A stretch of DNA of 64,000 nt, taken from assembly GCF_001982635.1 (NCBI RefSeq), contig NZ_MKFI01000007.1, positions 566,501 to 630,500 of the forward strand, in the 5' to 3' direction. The notes below the pieces were generated by a model. That model was not told the DNA's origin and did no database searches. It was given only the letters and a program-made list of their open reading frames with translations. Of the stretch, positions 9,714 to 18,817 are shown piece by piece (position 1 is the stretch's first letter; the number at the start of each line of letters is the position of its first letter). The translations under genes and the position numbers were made by a program. The stretch comes from Bradyrhizobium mercantei. GTDB taxonomy: Bacteria > Pseudomonadota > Alphaproteobacteria > Rhizobiales > Xanthobacteraceae.

Positions 9714-9899
9714 GAGATGGGAAACCTTGATTGGTCCGGGCGCAGAACGTCGAGCGGGACGACCTTGAAGCTGCGTACCCGGCAGGCGGCACAGCCGCAT
9801 GACGATTTGGGGTGCTTTACGCCAAGACCGGCCAAATCGCCATGCCCCCAGAGCCTTCCTACGACGGAAAAGGCCCCCCATGGCGGAAAAGGTGCCGGA

Positions 9900-10492
9900 T
9901 CAGGCCGGCTGCCCGATCGGGGCCTGGAGACCCGCGATCCGGTCCATCAATCCGGATAACCGCGACGGCGGTGGGCTGGCCGGGGCGATCAGGCCGCCTG
10001 CCCCGCGCAGCGCGCCCGGGATCAGCTCGCAGGCCAGCAGGCGATTGCGTTCATATGGCCCGGGCATGCGGAGCGTGGCGGTTGTCCCGGCCGAAAAGCC
10101 GAAGCGGCTGTAATAGGCGGCATCTCCAACCAGGACGACGGCTCGGTGACCGAGCCGCTGCGCCCGTTGCAACGCCTGCCGCATCAGCGCGGCGCCGATG
10201 CCGAGGCACCTCACCTCTTCGGCCACTGCGAGAGGGCCGAGCAGCAGGCAGGAATGACCGGTACCGGTCACGACCGGCCACAGCCGCAATGTGCCGACCA
10301 GGCGACCGGCACGGCGCGCGACAAACGCGAGGCCGCGCGCAGGCTTGCGGCCCTCGCGCAGCCGCTCCGAGGTCTTGGCGAAGCGGCCAGGACCGAATGC
10401 GGCGTCGAGCAGACTCTCCCGCGCCGCCACGTCCGAACGGCGCTCCCTGCGGATCGCAACCGGTTTGTCGTTCGGAGAACCAAATGAGGACA

Positions 10493-10493
<1 letters not shown>
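9900..10493 (-). CDS. GNAT-family N-acetyltransferase
   Basis: Predicted acetyl-CoA-dependent N-acetyltransferase of the YhbS-like group, about 197 aa. The acetyl-CoA binding loop is visible as GPLAVAEEVRCLGIGAALM (Q/RxxGxG/A equivalent RCLGIG), followed by the VVLVGDAAYYSRFGF strand typical of the subfamily. Its ATG overlaps the stop of the upstream ABC ATPase gene in TGATG, so translational coupling is likely and it is the last gene of a four-gene unit (ligase, permease, ATPase, acetyltransferase). The link suggests it modifies the molecule handled by the ligase and exporter, but the substrate is unknown. Open sequence upstream of this ATG is only the shadow of the ATPase. Confidence 0.85.
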
Positions 10494-11320
<827 letters not shown>

Positions 11321-11332
11321 GGATGTCTCCCC

Positions 11333-12130
11333 TTACTCGCCCATGGTGAGCAGGCCGCCCTTGTGGCGGGCGCTCTGCAACAGGGCCACGAATGTGGTGA
11401 AGCCGATGCCGAGATAGACGGCATTGAGTGCGAGGCATTCGATCATCAGGTCAGTGCGGAAGGTGCCGTCGAGCAGCACGGCACGCATGCCCTCGAACAC
11501 GTAGGTCGGCGTCAGCGACCAGGCGACCGGCTGCAGCCAGAGCGGCAGCGCCGCGACCGGATAGTAGACGCAGCACAGCGGCAGCAGCACGATCATGATC
11601 GAATAGGCCAGGCTCTCGGCGCCAAAACCCTGCCGGATCACGAGGCCGGCTATGACGAGCCCGATCGCCCAGCTGGTCAGCACGAGGTTGAGGAAGAACG
11701 CGACCAGCCCGGGCCCCATCGCAAAGAGGTTGAAGCCGAACAACACCAACGTCAGCAGCAGCACCGGCAGCGTGCCGATCACGAGCCGGATCAGGCTCAT
11801 CAGCATCAGCGAGCCAGCAAGCTCGAACGGCTGCAACGGGCTCATCATCAGATTGGCGAGATTGCGCGACCAGATCTCCTCCAGGAAGGTGAAGGTGAAG
11901 CCGAGCTGGCCGCGAAACAGCACATCCCAGAGCAGGACGGCGCCGAGCAGCAGGCCGGCGGTCGAGGCCATCGCCGACTTGCTGTCGTAGAGGTAGGTGT
12001 AGAGGAAACCCCACACCAGCATCTGCATCGCCGGCCAGTAGACGATCTCGAGCAGCCGCAGCCATGACGAGCGCAGGATGTAGTAATAGCGCGCCGTCAT
12101 GGCGGCGATGCGGTTCAATGACTGTGTCAT
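11333..12130 (-). CDS. ABC-2 type transporter permease
   Basis: Six-segment inner-membrane permease of about 265 aa partnering the downstream ATPase. Hydrophobic helices run from VYWPAMQMLVWGF through LLLGAVLLWDVLF, SLIRLVIGTLPVLLLTL, LVAFFLNLVLTSWAIGLV, SIMIVLLPLCCVYYPVAAL and ALNAVYLGIGFTTFVALL. The ATG at 12130 is picked because GGAGGT lies eight bases upstream; an ATG five codons earlier lacks this. The gene sits 23 bases after the ligase gene. A long frame continuing upstream of 12130 is the antisense-type shadow of the ligase gene, not a fusion. Confidence 0.92.
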   Translation of the reverse strand: MTQSLNRIAAMTARYYYILRSSWLRLLEIVYWPAMQMLVWGFLYTYLYDSKSAMASTAGLLLGAVLLWDVLFRGQLGFTFTFLEEIWSRNLANLMMSPLQPFELAGSLMLMSLIRLVIGTLPVLLLTLVLFGFNLFAMGPGLVAFFLNLVLTSWAIGLVIAGLVIRQGFGAESLAYSIMIVLLPLCCVYYPVAALPLWLQPVAWSLTPTYVFEGMRAVLLDGTFRTDLMIECLALNAVYLGIGFTTFVALLQSARHKGGLLTMGE

Positions 12131-12153
12131 GGCACGCACCTCCATTGCTGCGA

Positions 12154-13623
12154 TTAGTCGAACTCGCGGCGGATCGGACGGCGCTTGCCGACCTTGGGCG
12201 GAAACGCGAGCAGCGCGTTGGCCTGCACCCGAACCGGATGCTCGAGGCAGGCCGCGAGCAGGTCCTCCAGATGCGCGACCGAGCCGTGCAGCCGCGACAT
12301 CGGCGTATCCTGGCCGAGCACGACGCGCGCCTCGACCAGATCGACGCCGCGCTGCACGATCTCGAACTGCGCCAGATGCAGGTTGCAGTCGAACATCCAG
12401 CGATAGGTCGCATCGAGAATGCTGCCGGCCGGAACCTTGCGGCCGTCGCGATTGACGAAGGCGTCGTTGAGCCTTCCGTCGATGCTGGCGATCTGCGACC
12501 AGTTGATATCCGACGGCGCGGGATTGGCCGGCTGGGTGATGTAATCGCCCTGCACGTAGCGGATGAACGGCATCGCCTCGTTGAGCAGGTTGGTGATCAC
12601 GGCGATGCCGGACTGGCCGGGAGCTTGCGGCTCCATCGTGAGGGGATCGAGCACATCGAGATGCACCGTGTCCTCGCACACGTGATACTGGCCGCCAGGC
12701 ATCTCGAGCGCGATCCGCGTCGCTTCCTCCGAGGAATATTCGTCGAGCACGGGCACGCCGAGCTGGCGCGACCATTCCGCCCGCGCAGCGCGCGAGGAAT
12801 ATTCCGAATGCGTCACCGCGAGATTGAGCGACGAACGGAATTCGTCGACATGCGGCATCAGCGCATCGAGGCTCGACGGATAGAGCGACAGGATCTTCGG
12901 CCCGAGATAACGCAGATGCTGGGCGACGCGCGCCGGCGGGATCAGGTTCGAGATGAACGCGGTCGGATAGTCGCCACCGATCGAATCGAACCACCACGGC
13001 ACGGTGTAGACATGGGCGAGCAGATCCTCGGCGCGGTAGTTGCCGCCGCTCTGCATCGCGAACTGGCGGACGCCCTGGATGGTGTCGGTGATGACGGCGT
13101 CATAGTCGACGCGGATCAGCAGGGTCTGCCCGGACGAGCCCGACGAGCGGGTCGGAAACAGGTTTTCCGGCTTGTACTTCTTGTTGACGCACTGGTTCGG
13201 GAAGGCCGCGACCAGCTCCGGCTTGGTGATGACGGGAATCTTCTGGATGTCGTCATAGTCGCGCAGATGCTCCGGCTTGAAGCCCGCCGCATCATATTTG
13301 GCGCGGTAGACCGGAATCTCGCGGTAGGCGAGCTCGACCAGCTCCTTGATGCGGGCGAACTGCCGCGCGCGGATCTCGGCGACCGGCAGATAAGGATGCC
13401 GCATGCATTCGCCGAGATAGTTCGCGGTGGCGGCGACGAGTTCGGGCGCCGCGTCGTTGGACGGCTGAAAATCCGGGCGGGTGTGCTCGGTCTCCCAGAA
13501 CTGACGCTGCGGCACGCTGCTGACATCGACTGCGGCAGGGACGAGGGACGCGGCGGCCTGATCGTGCTCCGGCACCAGAGCAAGGCTGTCATCGGAAGTG
13601 CTGATTGCGAGAGAGGACGTCAT
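12154..13623 (-). CDS. PaaK/CapK-like adenylate-forming ligase, first gene of ABC exporter unit
   Basis: Member of the phenylacetate-CoA ligase (PaaK/CapK) branch of adenylating enzymes, about 489 aa. Seen: the P-loop-like RSSGSSGQTL (family SSGSTG), then LDEYSSEEATRIAL (the Y-x-x-x-E region), GDYI, and a C-terminal half ending VGKRRPIRREFD. In PaaK the acid is activated as an acyl-AMP and passed to CoA; here the substrate is not known. About 60 residues of low-similarity leader precede the core. ATG at 13623 follows GGAG at good spacing; an ATG at 13635 is also open. It opens a unit with an ABC-2 exporter and a GNAT, a layout that suggests synthesis, modification and export of a small acyl- or aryl-containing product (inference). 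Confidence 0.85.
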   Translation of the reverse strand: MTSSLAISTSDDSLALVPEHDQAAASLVPAAVDVSSVPQRQFWETEHTRPDFQPSNDAAPELVAATANYLGECMRHPYLPVAEIRARQFARIKELVELAYREIPVYRAKYDAAGFKPEHLRDYDDIQKIPVITKPELVAAFPNQCVNKKYKPENLFPTRSSGSSGQTLLIRVDYDAVITDTIQGVRQFAMQSGGNYRAEDLLAHVYTVPWWFDSIGGDYPTAFISNLIPPARVAQHLRYLGPKILSLYPSSLDALMPHVDEFRSSLNLAVTHSEYSSRAARAEWSRQLGVPVLDEYSSEEATRIALEMPGGQYHVCEDTVHLDVLDPLTMEPQAPGQSGIAVITNLLNEAMPFIRYVQGDYITQPANPAPSDINWSQIASIDGRLNDAFVNRDGRKVPAGSILDATYRWMFDCNLHLAQFEIVQRGVDLVEARVVLGQDTPMSRLHGSVAHLEDLLAACLEHPVRVQANALLAFPPKVGKRRPIRREFD

Positions 13624-13785
13624 CTTCAGCTCCATGATTGACGGGGAACCGCCCGTTCATGGCGCTATCAATGGCGCGCGGCGCTTGCTCCTGCCGTGAC
13701 ACGCATCACACGCGGTCGCACCCCGTCGCAGCGCGCGCCGGTCCTGTCACCGAGCATGTGCTGAAGATGTTTTGGCAGCTTTCGA

Positions 13786-14133
13786 TCACTTCGCCTTGAG
13801 CGCCTTGTCATGGCTCTCGAGTGCCGATGCCAGCAGCTTGGGCAGTTGCGCGGCATAGACCTCGATGAAGGTGGCATCGCCGCACGCCTCCGGATCGCGC
13901 GCGGCCTGCTCGGCGACACGCGCAGCCTTGGCCTCGCATTTCGCGAACATGTGCCAGAACCAGTCCGGACTCTTGCCGAGCGCCGGCTTGTTCTTCTTGA
14001 TGACGGCGGCGCCGACCGCGCTCATCGCGCTGACGACGCCGGCGCCCAGCGTGCTGATGGCGCGGGCGTTAAGGATGTCCTCGCGCGCCTGCGCGGTGGC
14101 GTTGGTCGCGGTCGCTCGTCCCTTGGTCGGCAT
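13786..14133 (-). CDS. Small helical protein of unknown function
   Basis: About 115 aa, rich in Ala and Lys, predicted mostly helical, without a signal peptide. A weakly hydrophobic stretch (ISTLGAGVVSAMSAVGAAV, about 30-48) could be amphipathic rather than membrane-spanning. The ATG at 14133 (MPTKGRATATN) is chosen because AGGAG lies seven bases upstream; the frame extends further to 14208 without signal. It is not recognised. Size and composition resemble phasin-like proteins, but no phasin motif is seen. It lies between the ligase operon and the HAD gene, with gaps on both sides, so is probably transcribed alone. Confidence 0.6.
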   Translation of the reverse strand: MPTKGRATATNATAQAREDILNARAISTLGAGVVSAMSAVGAAVIKKNKPALGKSPDWFWHMFAKCEAKAARVAEQAARDPEACGDATFIEVYAAQLPKLLASALESHDKALKAK

Positions 14134-14305
14134 GCTCAAGCTCCTTGTCGATCCCTGCCGATCCTTCGGCCGGCGAAGCATCGGCCGGGGAAGTTGAGGA
14201 AGGCTCAAGGGGCATGGTTGAAAACCGCTATGGATTTCATTCCGGTTTTAGGCGCTTCCGAGCGATCGGTCCCGATAGGGTTGCGGAGCGATCCGTCAGG
14301 AGCCG

Positions 14306-14989
14306 TTACCCTTTGGCGCCGTAGCGGCGGATCAGCTGGTCGGCGACGTCATTGAGATCATTGCCGACCACTTGCGGCTGCGGGCCGACGCCGAGCACAT
14401 CATTGCCGGGCCGCTTGATCAGCGCGGCCTCCCAGCCGGCGGCGACCGCGCCCAGCGTGTCCCAGGTGTGGCAGGCGATCAGGCAGAATTCCGAGGGCTT
14501 GGCCCCGAGCTCCTGCTCGACATAGCCATAGGCCTGCCGCGACGGCTTGTGGTGCTTGACGCCGTCGGCGGAGAAGCGCCGCTCGAACAGGTCGACGATG
14601 CCGCCGTTGGTGAGCTGCCGGGTCTGCACCTCCAGGAGATTGTCGGTCAGCGTGAACAGGCGGAAGCCCGCCGCACGCAGCTTGCGCAGCGCCGCCGGCA
14701 CTTCCGCATGCGGCGGCATGGTGGAGAATTTCTCGGTCAGCTCCCTCTTGTCGTTGTCGTCGATTTTGATGCCGCGCGTGTCGGCCAGCATCTTCATGAC
14801 CGCGGCGCCGATGTCGGTGAACGGCACGTAGCAGCCCGCCACGGTGAGCGAGGCGGAATACATGATGAAATTCGCAAACCACAGCCGCATCGCGCTCTTG
14901 TCGTTGAAGATGCGCCCAAACACCGGCTCCATGGTCTCGAGGTCGAGCAGGGTCTCGTTGACGTCGAACACGATCAGAGGAAGTGCCAT
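14306..14989 (-). CDS. Haloacid dehalogenase, type II (HAD superfamily)
   Basis: About 227 aa. HAD motif I is FDVNETLLD with the nucleophile Asp of type II (S)-2-haloacid dehalogenases; motif II is FTLTDN; the Lys appears in KHHKPSRQAY; motif IV is CLIACHTWDTLGA, where the usual acidic DxxD residues are written HTWDT. Expected reaction: hydrolytic removal of halide from 2-haloalkanoic acids, in the cytoplasm; some relatives have other substrates. ATG at 14989 is preceded by GGAG. The downstream neighbour is about 170 bases away. Next to two dehalogenase-like alpha/beta hydrolases (15.8-18.0 kb), but on the opposite strand. Confidence 0.85.
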   Translation of the reverse strand: MALPLIVFDVNETLLDLETMEPVFGRIFNDKSAMRLWFANFIMYSASLTVAGCYVPFTDIGAAVMKMLADTRGIKIDDNDKRELTEKFSTMPPHAEVPAALRKLRAAGFRLFTLTDNLLEVQTRQLTNGGIVDLFERRFSADGVKHHKPSRQAYGYVEQELGAKPSEFCLIACHTWDTLGAVAAGWEAALIKRPGNDVLGVGPQPQVVGNDLNDVADQLIRRYGAKG

Positions 14990-15019
14990 TTTTGGTCTCC
15001 TGTTGCTTGTTTGTTGGTC

Positions 15020-15643
15020 TCAGCCCCTGTCCTTCATCCGGCTGCGGTGCGCGGCCTGCTTGGCGCGGTTGCCGCAGATCGCCATGCTGCACCAGCGGCG
15101 CGCCCGCGCACGCGTATGATCGGCAAACATCAGCGTGCAGGCCGGCCCCTCGCACGCCTTGATGTCGGAAAAGCTCTCCTCGCAGACCACCCTGGCCATC
15201 GCCTCGCCGATCGGCAGCAGCAGCGATTCCGTCGAGCGCCAGTGCCGCGTGCGTTCCAGCGCAAAGCCGTCATGGTCGTCGTGACGATGCGGCACGATCC
15301 TGCTGAACGCCGCATCGCTTTCGAGCAGCCGGTTCAACGGCTCGAGTTCCCCAAGCGCCCGCGACGCCAGCGGCCGGCCCATATGCTTGCGGACGAAGCC
15401 GCGGAACCATTCGCGCAGATCGCGGGCCTGACCGGCGACATCGTCGAGTTCGCCCGGGGTCGCGCGCGCTTTGAGTGCGTCGAGCACGTCTGACGGCACC
15501 AGCTTCGCCTGCGCGAGCCAGCGCAACAGGCCATCGCCATCGGCGATCCAGTCCACCGGCGTATCGACCGGGGTCGCGATCGAATTGATGAAATCGAGGC
15601 CCAGGCTGTCGGCGATGAACATCGCGGGCGGGTGGGATTGCAC
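15020..15643 (-). CDS. ABATE/CGNR zinc-finger transcriptional regulator
   Basis: About 207 aa: an N-terminal ABATE domain (starts FIADSLGLDFINS) and a C-terminal CGNR zinc finger (CEGPACTLMF ... CSMAICGNRAKQ) that gives the family its name and is thought to bind nucleic acid. GTG at 15643 is chosen because GGAGG lies six bases upstream; an ATG eight codons later is the alternative. The gene is divergent from the hydrolase at 15783. The 139-bp gap holds two copies of a 31-bp palindrome, so this protein is the obvious candidate to bind there and control both directions. The HAD gene lies just downstream on the same strand. Confidence 0.85.
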   Translation of the reverse strand: MQSHPPAMFIADSLGLDFINSIATPVDTPVDWIADGDGLLRWLAQAKLVPSDVLDALKARATPGELDDVAGQARDLREWFRGFVRKHMGRPLASRALGELEPLNRLLESDAAFSRIVPHRHDDHDGFALERTRHWRSTESLLLPIGEAMARVVCEESFSDIKACEGPACTLMFADHTRARARRWCSMAICGNRAKQAAHRSRMKDRG

Positions 15644-15678
15644 GAGTGCCTCCTGGCGGCTTTTCGAGGTTGCCGCAA

Positions 15679-15761
15679 ATAACCTGATTAATGCCTGTTG
15701 ACAAGTTACGAACATTGGATCATAAGCATCGTAACCTGTCAAATAGCTTTTAACAGGTTAC
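15679..15761. promoter_or_regulatory. Tandem 31-bp palindromes in the CGNR/hydrolase divergent promoter
   Basis: Two 31-bp inverted repeats start 52 bases apart: 15679-15709 (arms TAACCTG and CAAGTTA) and 15731-15761 (perfect arms GTAACCTGT at 15731-15739 and ACAGGTTAC at 15753-15761, 13-base spacer). About 20 of 31 positions agree between the copies. They sit on either side of and over the promoter of the hydrolase operon, so a repressor binding both would block it. Confidence 0.75.
15698..15726 (+). promoter_or_regulatory. Sigma70-type promoter of the 15783 operon
   Basis: TTGACA at 15698-15703, 17 bases, then CATAAG at 15721-15726 (4 of 6 to TATAAT). The -35 box lies within palindrome copy 1 and the expected transcription start falls at the edge of copy 2. 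Confidence 0.5.
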
Positions 15762-15782
15762 TTGAAAACCAAGGAGCGGACA

Positions 15783-16478
15783 ATGTCGAACAAGGACGTC
15801 AGCGTGGTGCTTGCCCATGGCGCATGGGCCGACGGATCGAGCTGGGCGCGGGTGATCGCGGCGCTGGATGCCGAGGGCATCAATGCGGTGGCGGCGCCGC
15901 TGCCGCTGACCTCGCTCGCCGACGACGTCGCAGCGTTGAACCGCACGCTGGACCGCGTCGAGGGACCGGTCGTGCTGGCGGGCCATGCCTATGCCGGCGC
16001 CGTGATCGCCGGGACCCGCTCGCCGCGCGTCAAGGGCTTGGTCTATATCGCGGCACTCGCGCCCGACGAGGGCGAAACCGTCGCCGACGTGTTCTACCGC
16101 CTGCCGCCGCATCCGTTCGCGCCGAAGCTTGCGCCCGACGCCAATGGCCTGATCTGGCTGCCCGAGTCCGCCTTCGCCTCGGCCTTCGCGCAGGGCGCGC
16201 GGTCGGAGGACCTCGCCGTGCTCGCCGCCGTGCAGCGGCCGATCTCGCCGGCCTGCATCACCGTGCCGGTCGGCCGTCCCCGGTGGAAGGACGTTCCAAG
16301 CTGGTTCCTGGTCGCCGAGGACGACCGGATGATCGCGCCAGAGACCCAGCGCAGCATGGCGGCGCGGATGCAGGCGACCGTGCGTTCACATGCCGTCGAT
16401 CACACCCCGATCGTCACAGCGCCGAAGCTGGTCACCGACATCATCCGGGAAGCCATCCACGGCGTTACAGAGCACTGA
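15783..16478 (+). CDS. Alpha/beta hydrolase-fold protein lacking the Ser nucleophile
   Basis: About 231 aa, of the small alpha/beta hydrolase group with an LAHGAWADGSSW oxyanion segment. The nucleophile elbow, normally GHSYGG, reads GHAYAG (about residues 65-70), so the catalytic Ser is Ala. The acid (EDDRMIAPE) and the late His (VDHTP) are present. Either it is a non-hydrolytic binding protein or it uses another mechanism. ATG at 15783 follows AAGGAG at eight bases. First gene of a run with the TMEM175-like, hydrolase and SDR genes at 30-45 base gaps, probably one operon under the CGNR regulator. Confidence 0.85.
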   Translation: MSNKDVSVVLAHGAWADGSSWARVIAALDAEGINAVAAPLPLTSLADDVAALNRTLDRVEGPVVLAGHAYAGAVIAGTRSPRVKGLVYIAALAPDEGETVADVFYRLPPHPFAPKLAPDANGLIWLPESAFASAFAQGARSEDLAVLAAVQRPISPACITVPVGRPRWKDVPSWFLVAEDDRMIAPETQRSMAARMQATVRSHAVDHTPIVTAPKLVTDIIREAIHGVTEH

Positions 16479-16510
16479 CCTTTCCAGCGATCTAGGACAG
16501 GAGCACTGCC

Positions 16511-17110
16511 ATGCAGGACAAACCACTCTCGGCCGACCGGCTCGGTGCGTTTTCCGATGCGGTGATCGCCGTCATCATCACGGTGATGGTGCTGGAGCTG
16601 AAGCCGCCCGAAGGCGTGGCATTTGCGGACCTGCTGCCGCTGTGGCCGACCGCGATCAGCTACGCGGCGAGCTACCTGTTCATCGCGGTGATCTGGGTCA
16701 ATCATCACCATTTGCTGCATCTGGTGCGGCAGCCGACACCACGCTTGATCTGGCTGAACTTCGTCCATCTGTTCGCGGTCTCGCTGCTGCCCTTCGCAAC
16801 CGCCTGGGTCGCGCGGTCGCACATGGCCGCGGCGCCGGTGGTGGCCTACGCGGTGATCTTCCTCCTGATCGACCTCGCCTATCTCGCTTTCGAGCGCGCC
16901 GTGCTGGCGCAGGCCGACCAGACGATCGTTTCCGAACGCGTGCGGACATGGGCGCAACGCCGCACGCTGCTCGCCGTGCTGGTGTTCGCGGCCGGCGCGG
17001 CGATCGCGCCCTTCATGCCACTGCTCGGCTTCGCCACCGTGTGCTGCGCGCTGCTGCTCTACCTCAGGCCCGAAGCGATCAGCGGGCTCGCGAAGCAAAT
17101 CAAATCCTAG
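16511..17110 (+). CDS. TMEM175/DUF1211 family membrane protein
   Basis: About 199 aa with six hydrophobic segments. The first helix carries the FSDAVIAVIITVMVLEL signature of bacterial TMEM175 proteins (RxxxFSDAVxAI type), a K+-selective channel family in which the FSD motif lies near the gate. ATG at 16511 follows AGGAG. It lies between two alpha/beta hydrolases of the same operon. Role here is unknown; the channel assignment is from the family. Confidence 0.85.
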   Translation: MQDKPLSADRLGAFSDAVIAVIITVMVLELKPPEGVAFADLLPLWPTAISYAASYLFIAVIWVNHHHLLHLVRQPTPRLIWLNFVHLFAVSLLPFATAWVARSHMAAAPVVAYAVIFLLIDLAYLAFERAVLAQADQTIVSERVRTWAQRRTLLAVLVFAAGAAIAPFMPLLGFATVCCALLLYLRPEAISGLAKQIKS

Positions 17111-17154
17111 GCTCCAAAACCACACCACCACATCACGACCACAAGGAGTGACAG

Positions 17155-18009
17155 ATGTCCCACGTCAAATATCGCACCGCCGATGTCGATGGCTTCAACG
17201 TGTTCTATCGCGAGGCCGGATCGCCCGGCGCGCCGAAGCTTTTGCTGCTGCACGGCTTCCCGAGCGCGGGACACATGTTCCGCGATCTGATCCCGCTTCT
17301 CGCGGACAAATTCCACATCGTGGCGCCCGACCTGCCCGGCTTCGGCCAGTCGGACATGCCGCCGCGCGACAAATTCGCTTACACCTTCGACAACATCGCC
17401 GCCGTGATCGATCGCTTCACCGAGGTGATCGGCTTCGATCGCTTCGCGGTCTATGTGTTCGACTATGGCGCGCCGACCGGCTTCCGCCTGGCGGCGAAGC
17501 ATCCGGAGCGGATCACCGCAATCATCTCGCAGAACGGCAATGCCTATGAGGAGGGCCTCAGCGACGGCTGGACCCCGATCAAGGCCTATTGGCAGGACCC
17601 GTCACGGGCGAACCGCGACGCGCTGCGCGCCTTCCTGACGCCGGACACCACGCGGTGGCAGTACACCCACGGCACGCCGGATCCGGCCGCGGTGTCGCCG
17701 GACGGGCAGAACCTCGACAATTACTACATGGCGCGGCCCGGCGCGCATGACGTGCAGCTCGACCTGTTCGGCGACTACAAGAGCAACGTCGCGCTCTACC
17801 CGGCCTTCCAGGACTACTTCCGTACCCACCAGCCGCCGTTCCTCGCGGTGTGGGGCAAGAACGATCCGTTCTTCCTGCCGCCGGGTGCCGAAGCCTTCAG
17901 GCGCGACAATCCGAAGGCCGTCGTCAAATTCCTCGACACCGGCCATTTCGCGCTCGAGACGCATGCCGCCGAGATCGCGCAGAGCATCCGCGAATTCCTG
18001 GCTCGCTGA
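17155..18009 (+). CDS. Alpha/beta hydrolase, epoxide hydrolase/haloalkane dehalogenase-like
   Basis: About 284 aa. Visible: HGFPSAGHMFRDL (HG oxyanion region), DLPGFGQSD, the nucleophile elbow FDYGAPTG with an Asp nucleophile (about residue 103), a cap domain, and the late catalytic His in DTGHFALETH. Asp-nucleophile enzymes of this type open epoxides or remove halide from small organics by an ester intermediate. It is more likely catalytic than the 15783 paralogue. ATG at 17155 follows AAGGAG. It is 45 bases after the TMEM175-like gene and 22 bases before the SDR gene, in the same operon. Confidence 0.88.
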   Translation: MSHVKYRTADVDGFNVFYREAGSPGAPKLLLLHGFPSAGHMFRDLIPLLADKFHIVAPDLPGFGQSDMPPRDKFAYTFDNIAAVIDRFTEVIGFDRFAVYVFDYGAPTGFRLAAKHPERITAIISQNGNAYEEGLSDGWTPIKAYWQDPSRANRDALRAFLTPDTTRWQYTHGTPDPAAVSPDGQNLDNYYMARPGAHDVQLDLFGDYKSNVALYPAFQDYFRTHQPPFLAVWGKNDPFFLPPGAEAFRRDNPKAVVKFLDTGHFALETHAAEIAQSIREFLAR

Positions 18010-18031
18010 CGTCGGCTGCAAGGAAACGGCC

Positions 18032-18802
18032 ATGACCAGACCCGTCGCCATCGTGACCGGAGCAAGCTCCGGCATCGGACGCGCGACCGCGCTGCGGCTC
18101 GCCAGGGATTTCTCGACAATCGTCCTCGTCGCGCGCAGCGGCGAGAAGCTGCGCGAAGCCAGTCAAGAGATCGAAGCCGGCGGCGGCACGCCGCTGGCGC
18201 TCGACCTCGACCTCGCAACACCGGCGGCAGCCGACGACATCGTCAAGGCCACGCTGGACCGCTTCGGCCGCATCGACGCGCTGGTCAATATCGCCGGCGC
18301 TGTGCCCGGGCTCGATCTGTTCGAGATGACCGACGCGCAATGGGACGCGGGCCTCGCGCTCAAGTTCCACGGCGCAAGGCGGCTGACCATCCGCGCCTGG
18401 GACGCGCTGAAGGCGTCCCAAGGTGCTGTCATCTTCACCTCGGGCAATGCGGCCGTGCTGCCGCGCGCCGGTGCGGCGGCGGTCGGCACGATCAACGCCG
18501 CGATCGAGGCACTTGCCAAGGCGTTCGCCGAGCGCGGGATCGACGACGGCGTGCAGGTGAACTGCGTATCGCCCGGCGCCGTGATGACCGGACGGCGACT
18601 CGGAATGCTTGAGAAGGCCGCGGCAGCAAAGCAGCTCGACGTCGACACGGCCAAGGCCGGCTTCCTCAAGCAGGCCGGCATCAAGCGATTTGGCACGCCA
18701 GAGGAGATCGCCGAGCTCATTGCGTTCGCGGTGTCGCCGCCGGCGCGCTGGATGACCGGCACCGTGCTGCGGATGGACGGCGGCGAGATCAGGACGGTGT
18801 GA
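18032..18802 (+). CDS. Short-chain dehydrogenase/reductase fold protein without the YxxxK motif
   Basis: About 256 aa with a clear SDR cofactor site: TGASSGIGRA (TGxxxGxG, about 9-18), and NIAGA in place of the usual NNAG. Where SDRs carry S...YxxxK, the sequence goes from FTSGNAAVL to AAAVGTINAAIEAL: the Tyr and Lys are both missing, although the helix that follows and the C-terminal MDGGE ending are normal. So a classical dehydrogenase reaction is doubtful. ATG at 18032 follows AAGGA. Last gene of the 15783-18802 run and convergent, 15 bases away, with the sorbosone-dehydrogenase-like gene. Confidence 0.85.
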   Translation: MTRPVAIVTGASSGIGRATALRLARDFSTIVLVARSGEKLREASQEIEAGGGTPLALDLDLATPAAADDIVKATLDRFGRIDALVNIAGAVPGLDLFEMTDAQWDAGLALKFHGARRLTIRAWDALKASQGAVIFTSGNAAVLPRAGAAAVGTINAAIEALAKAFAERGIDDGVQVNCVSPGAVMTGRRLGMLEKAAAAKQLDVDTAKAGFLKQAGIKRFGTPEEIAELIAFAVSPPARWMTGTVLRMDGGEIRTV

Positions 18803-18817
18803 GACGGGCCTCGTCGC

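Noticed and set aside
12064-13641. 525-codon plus-strand frame over the PaaK-like gene and permease start
   Set aside because: Antisense shadow of two well-supported genes; composition is R/D/E/H-rich with no domain.
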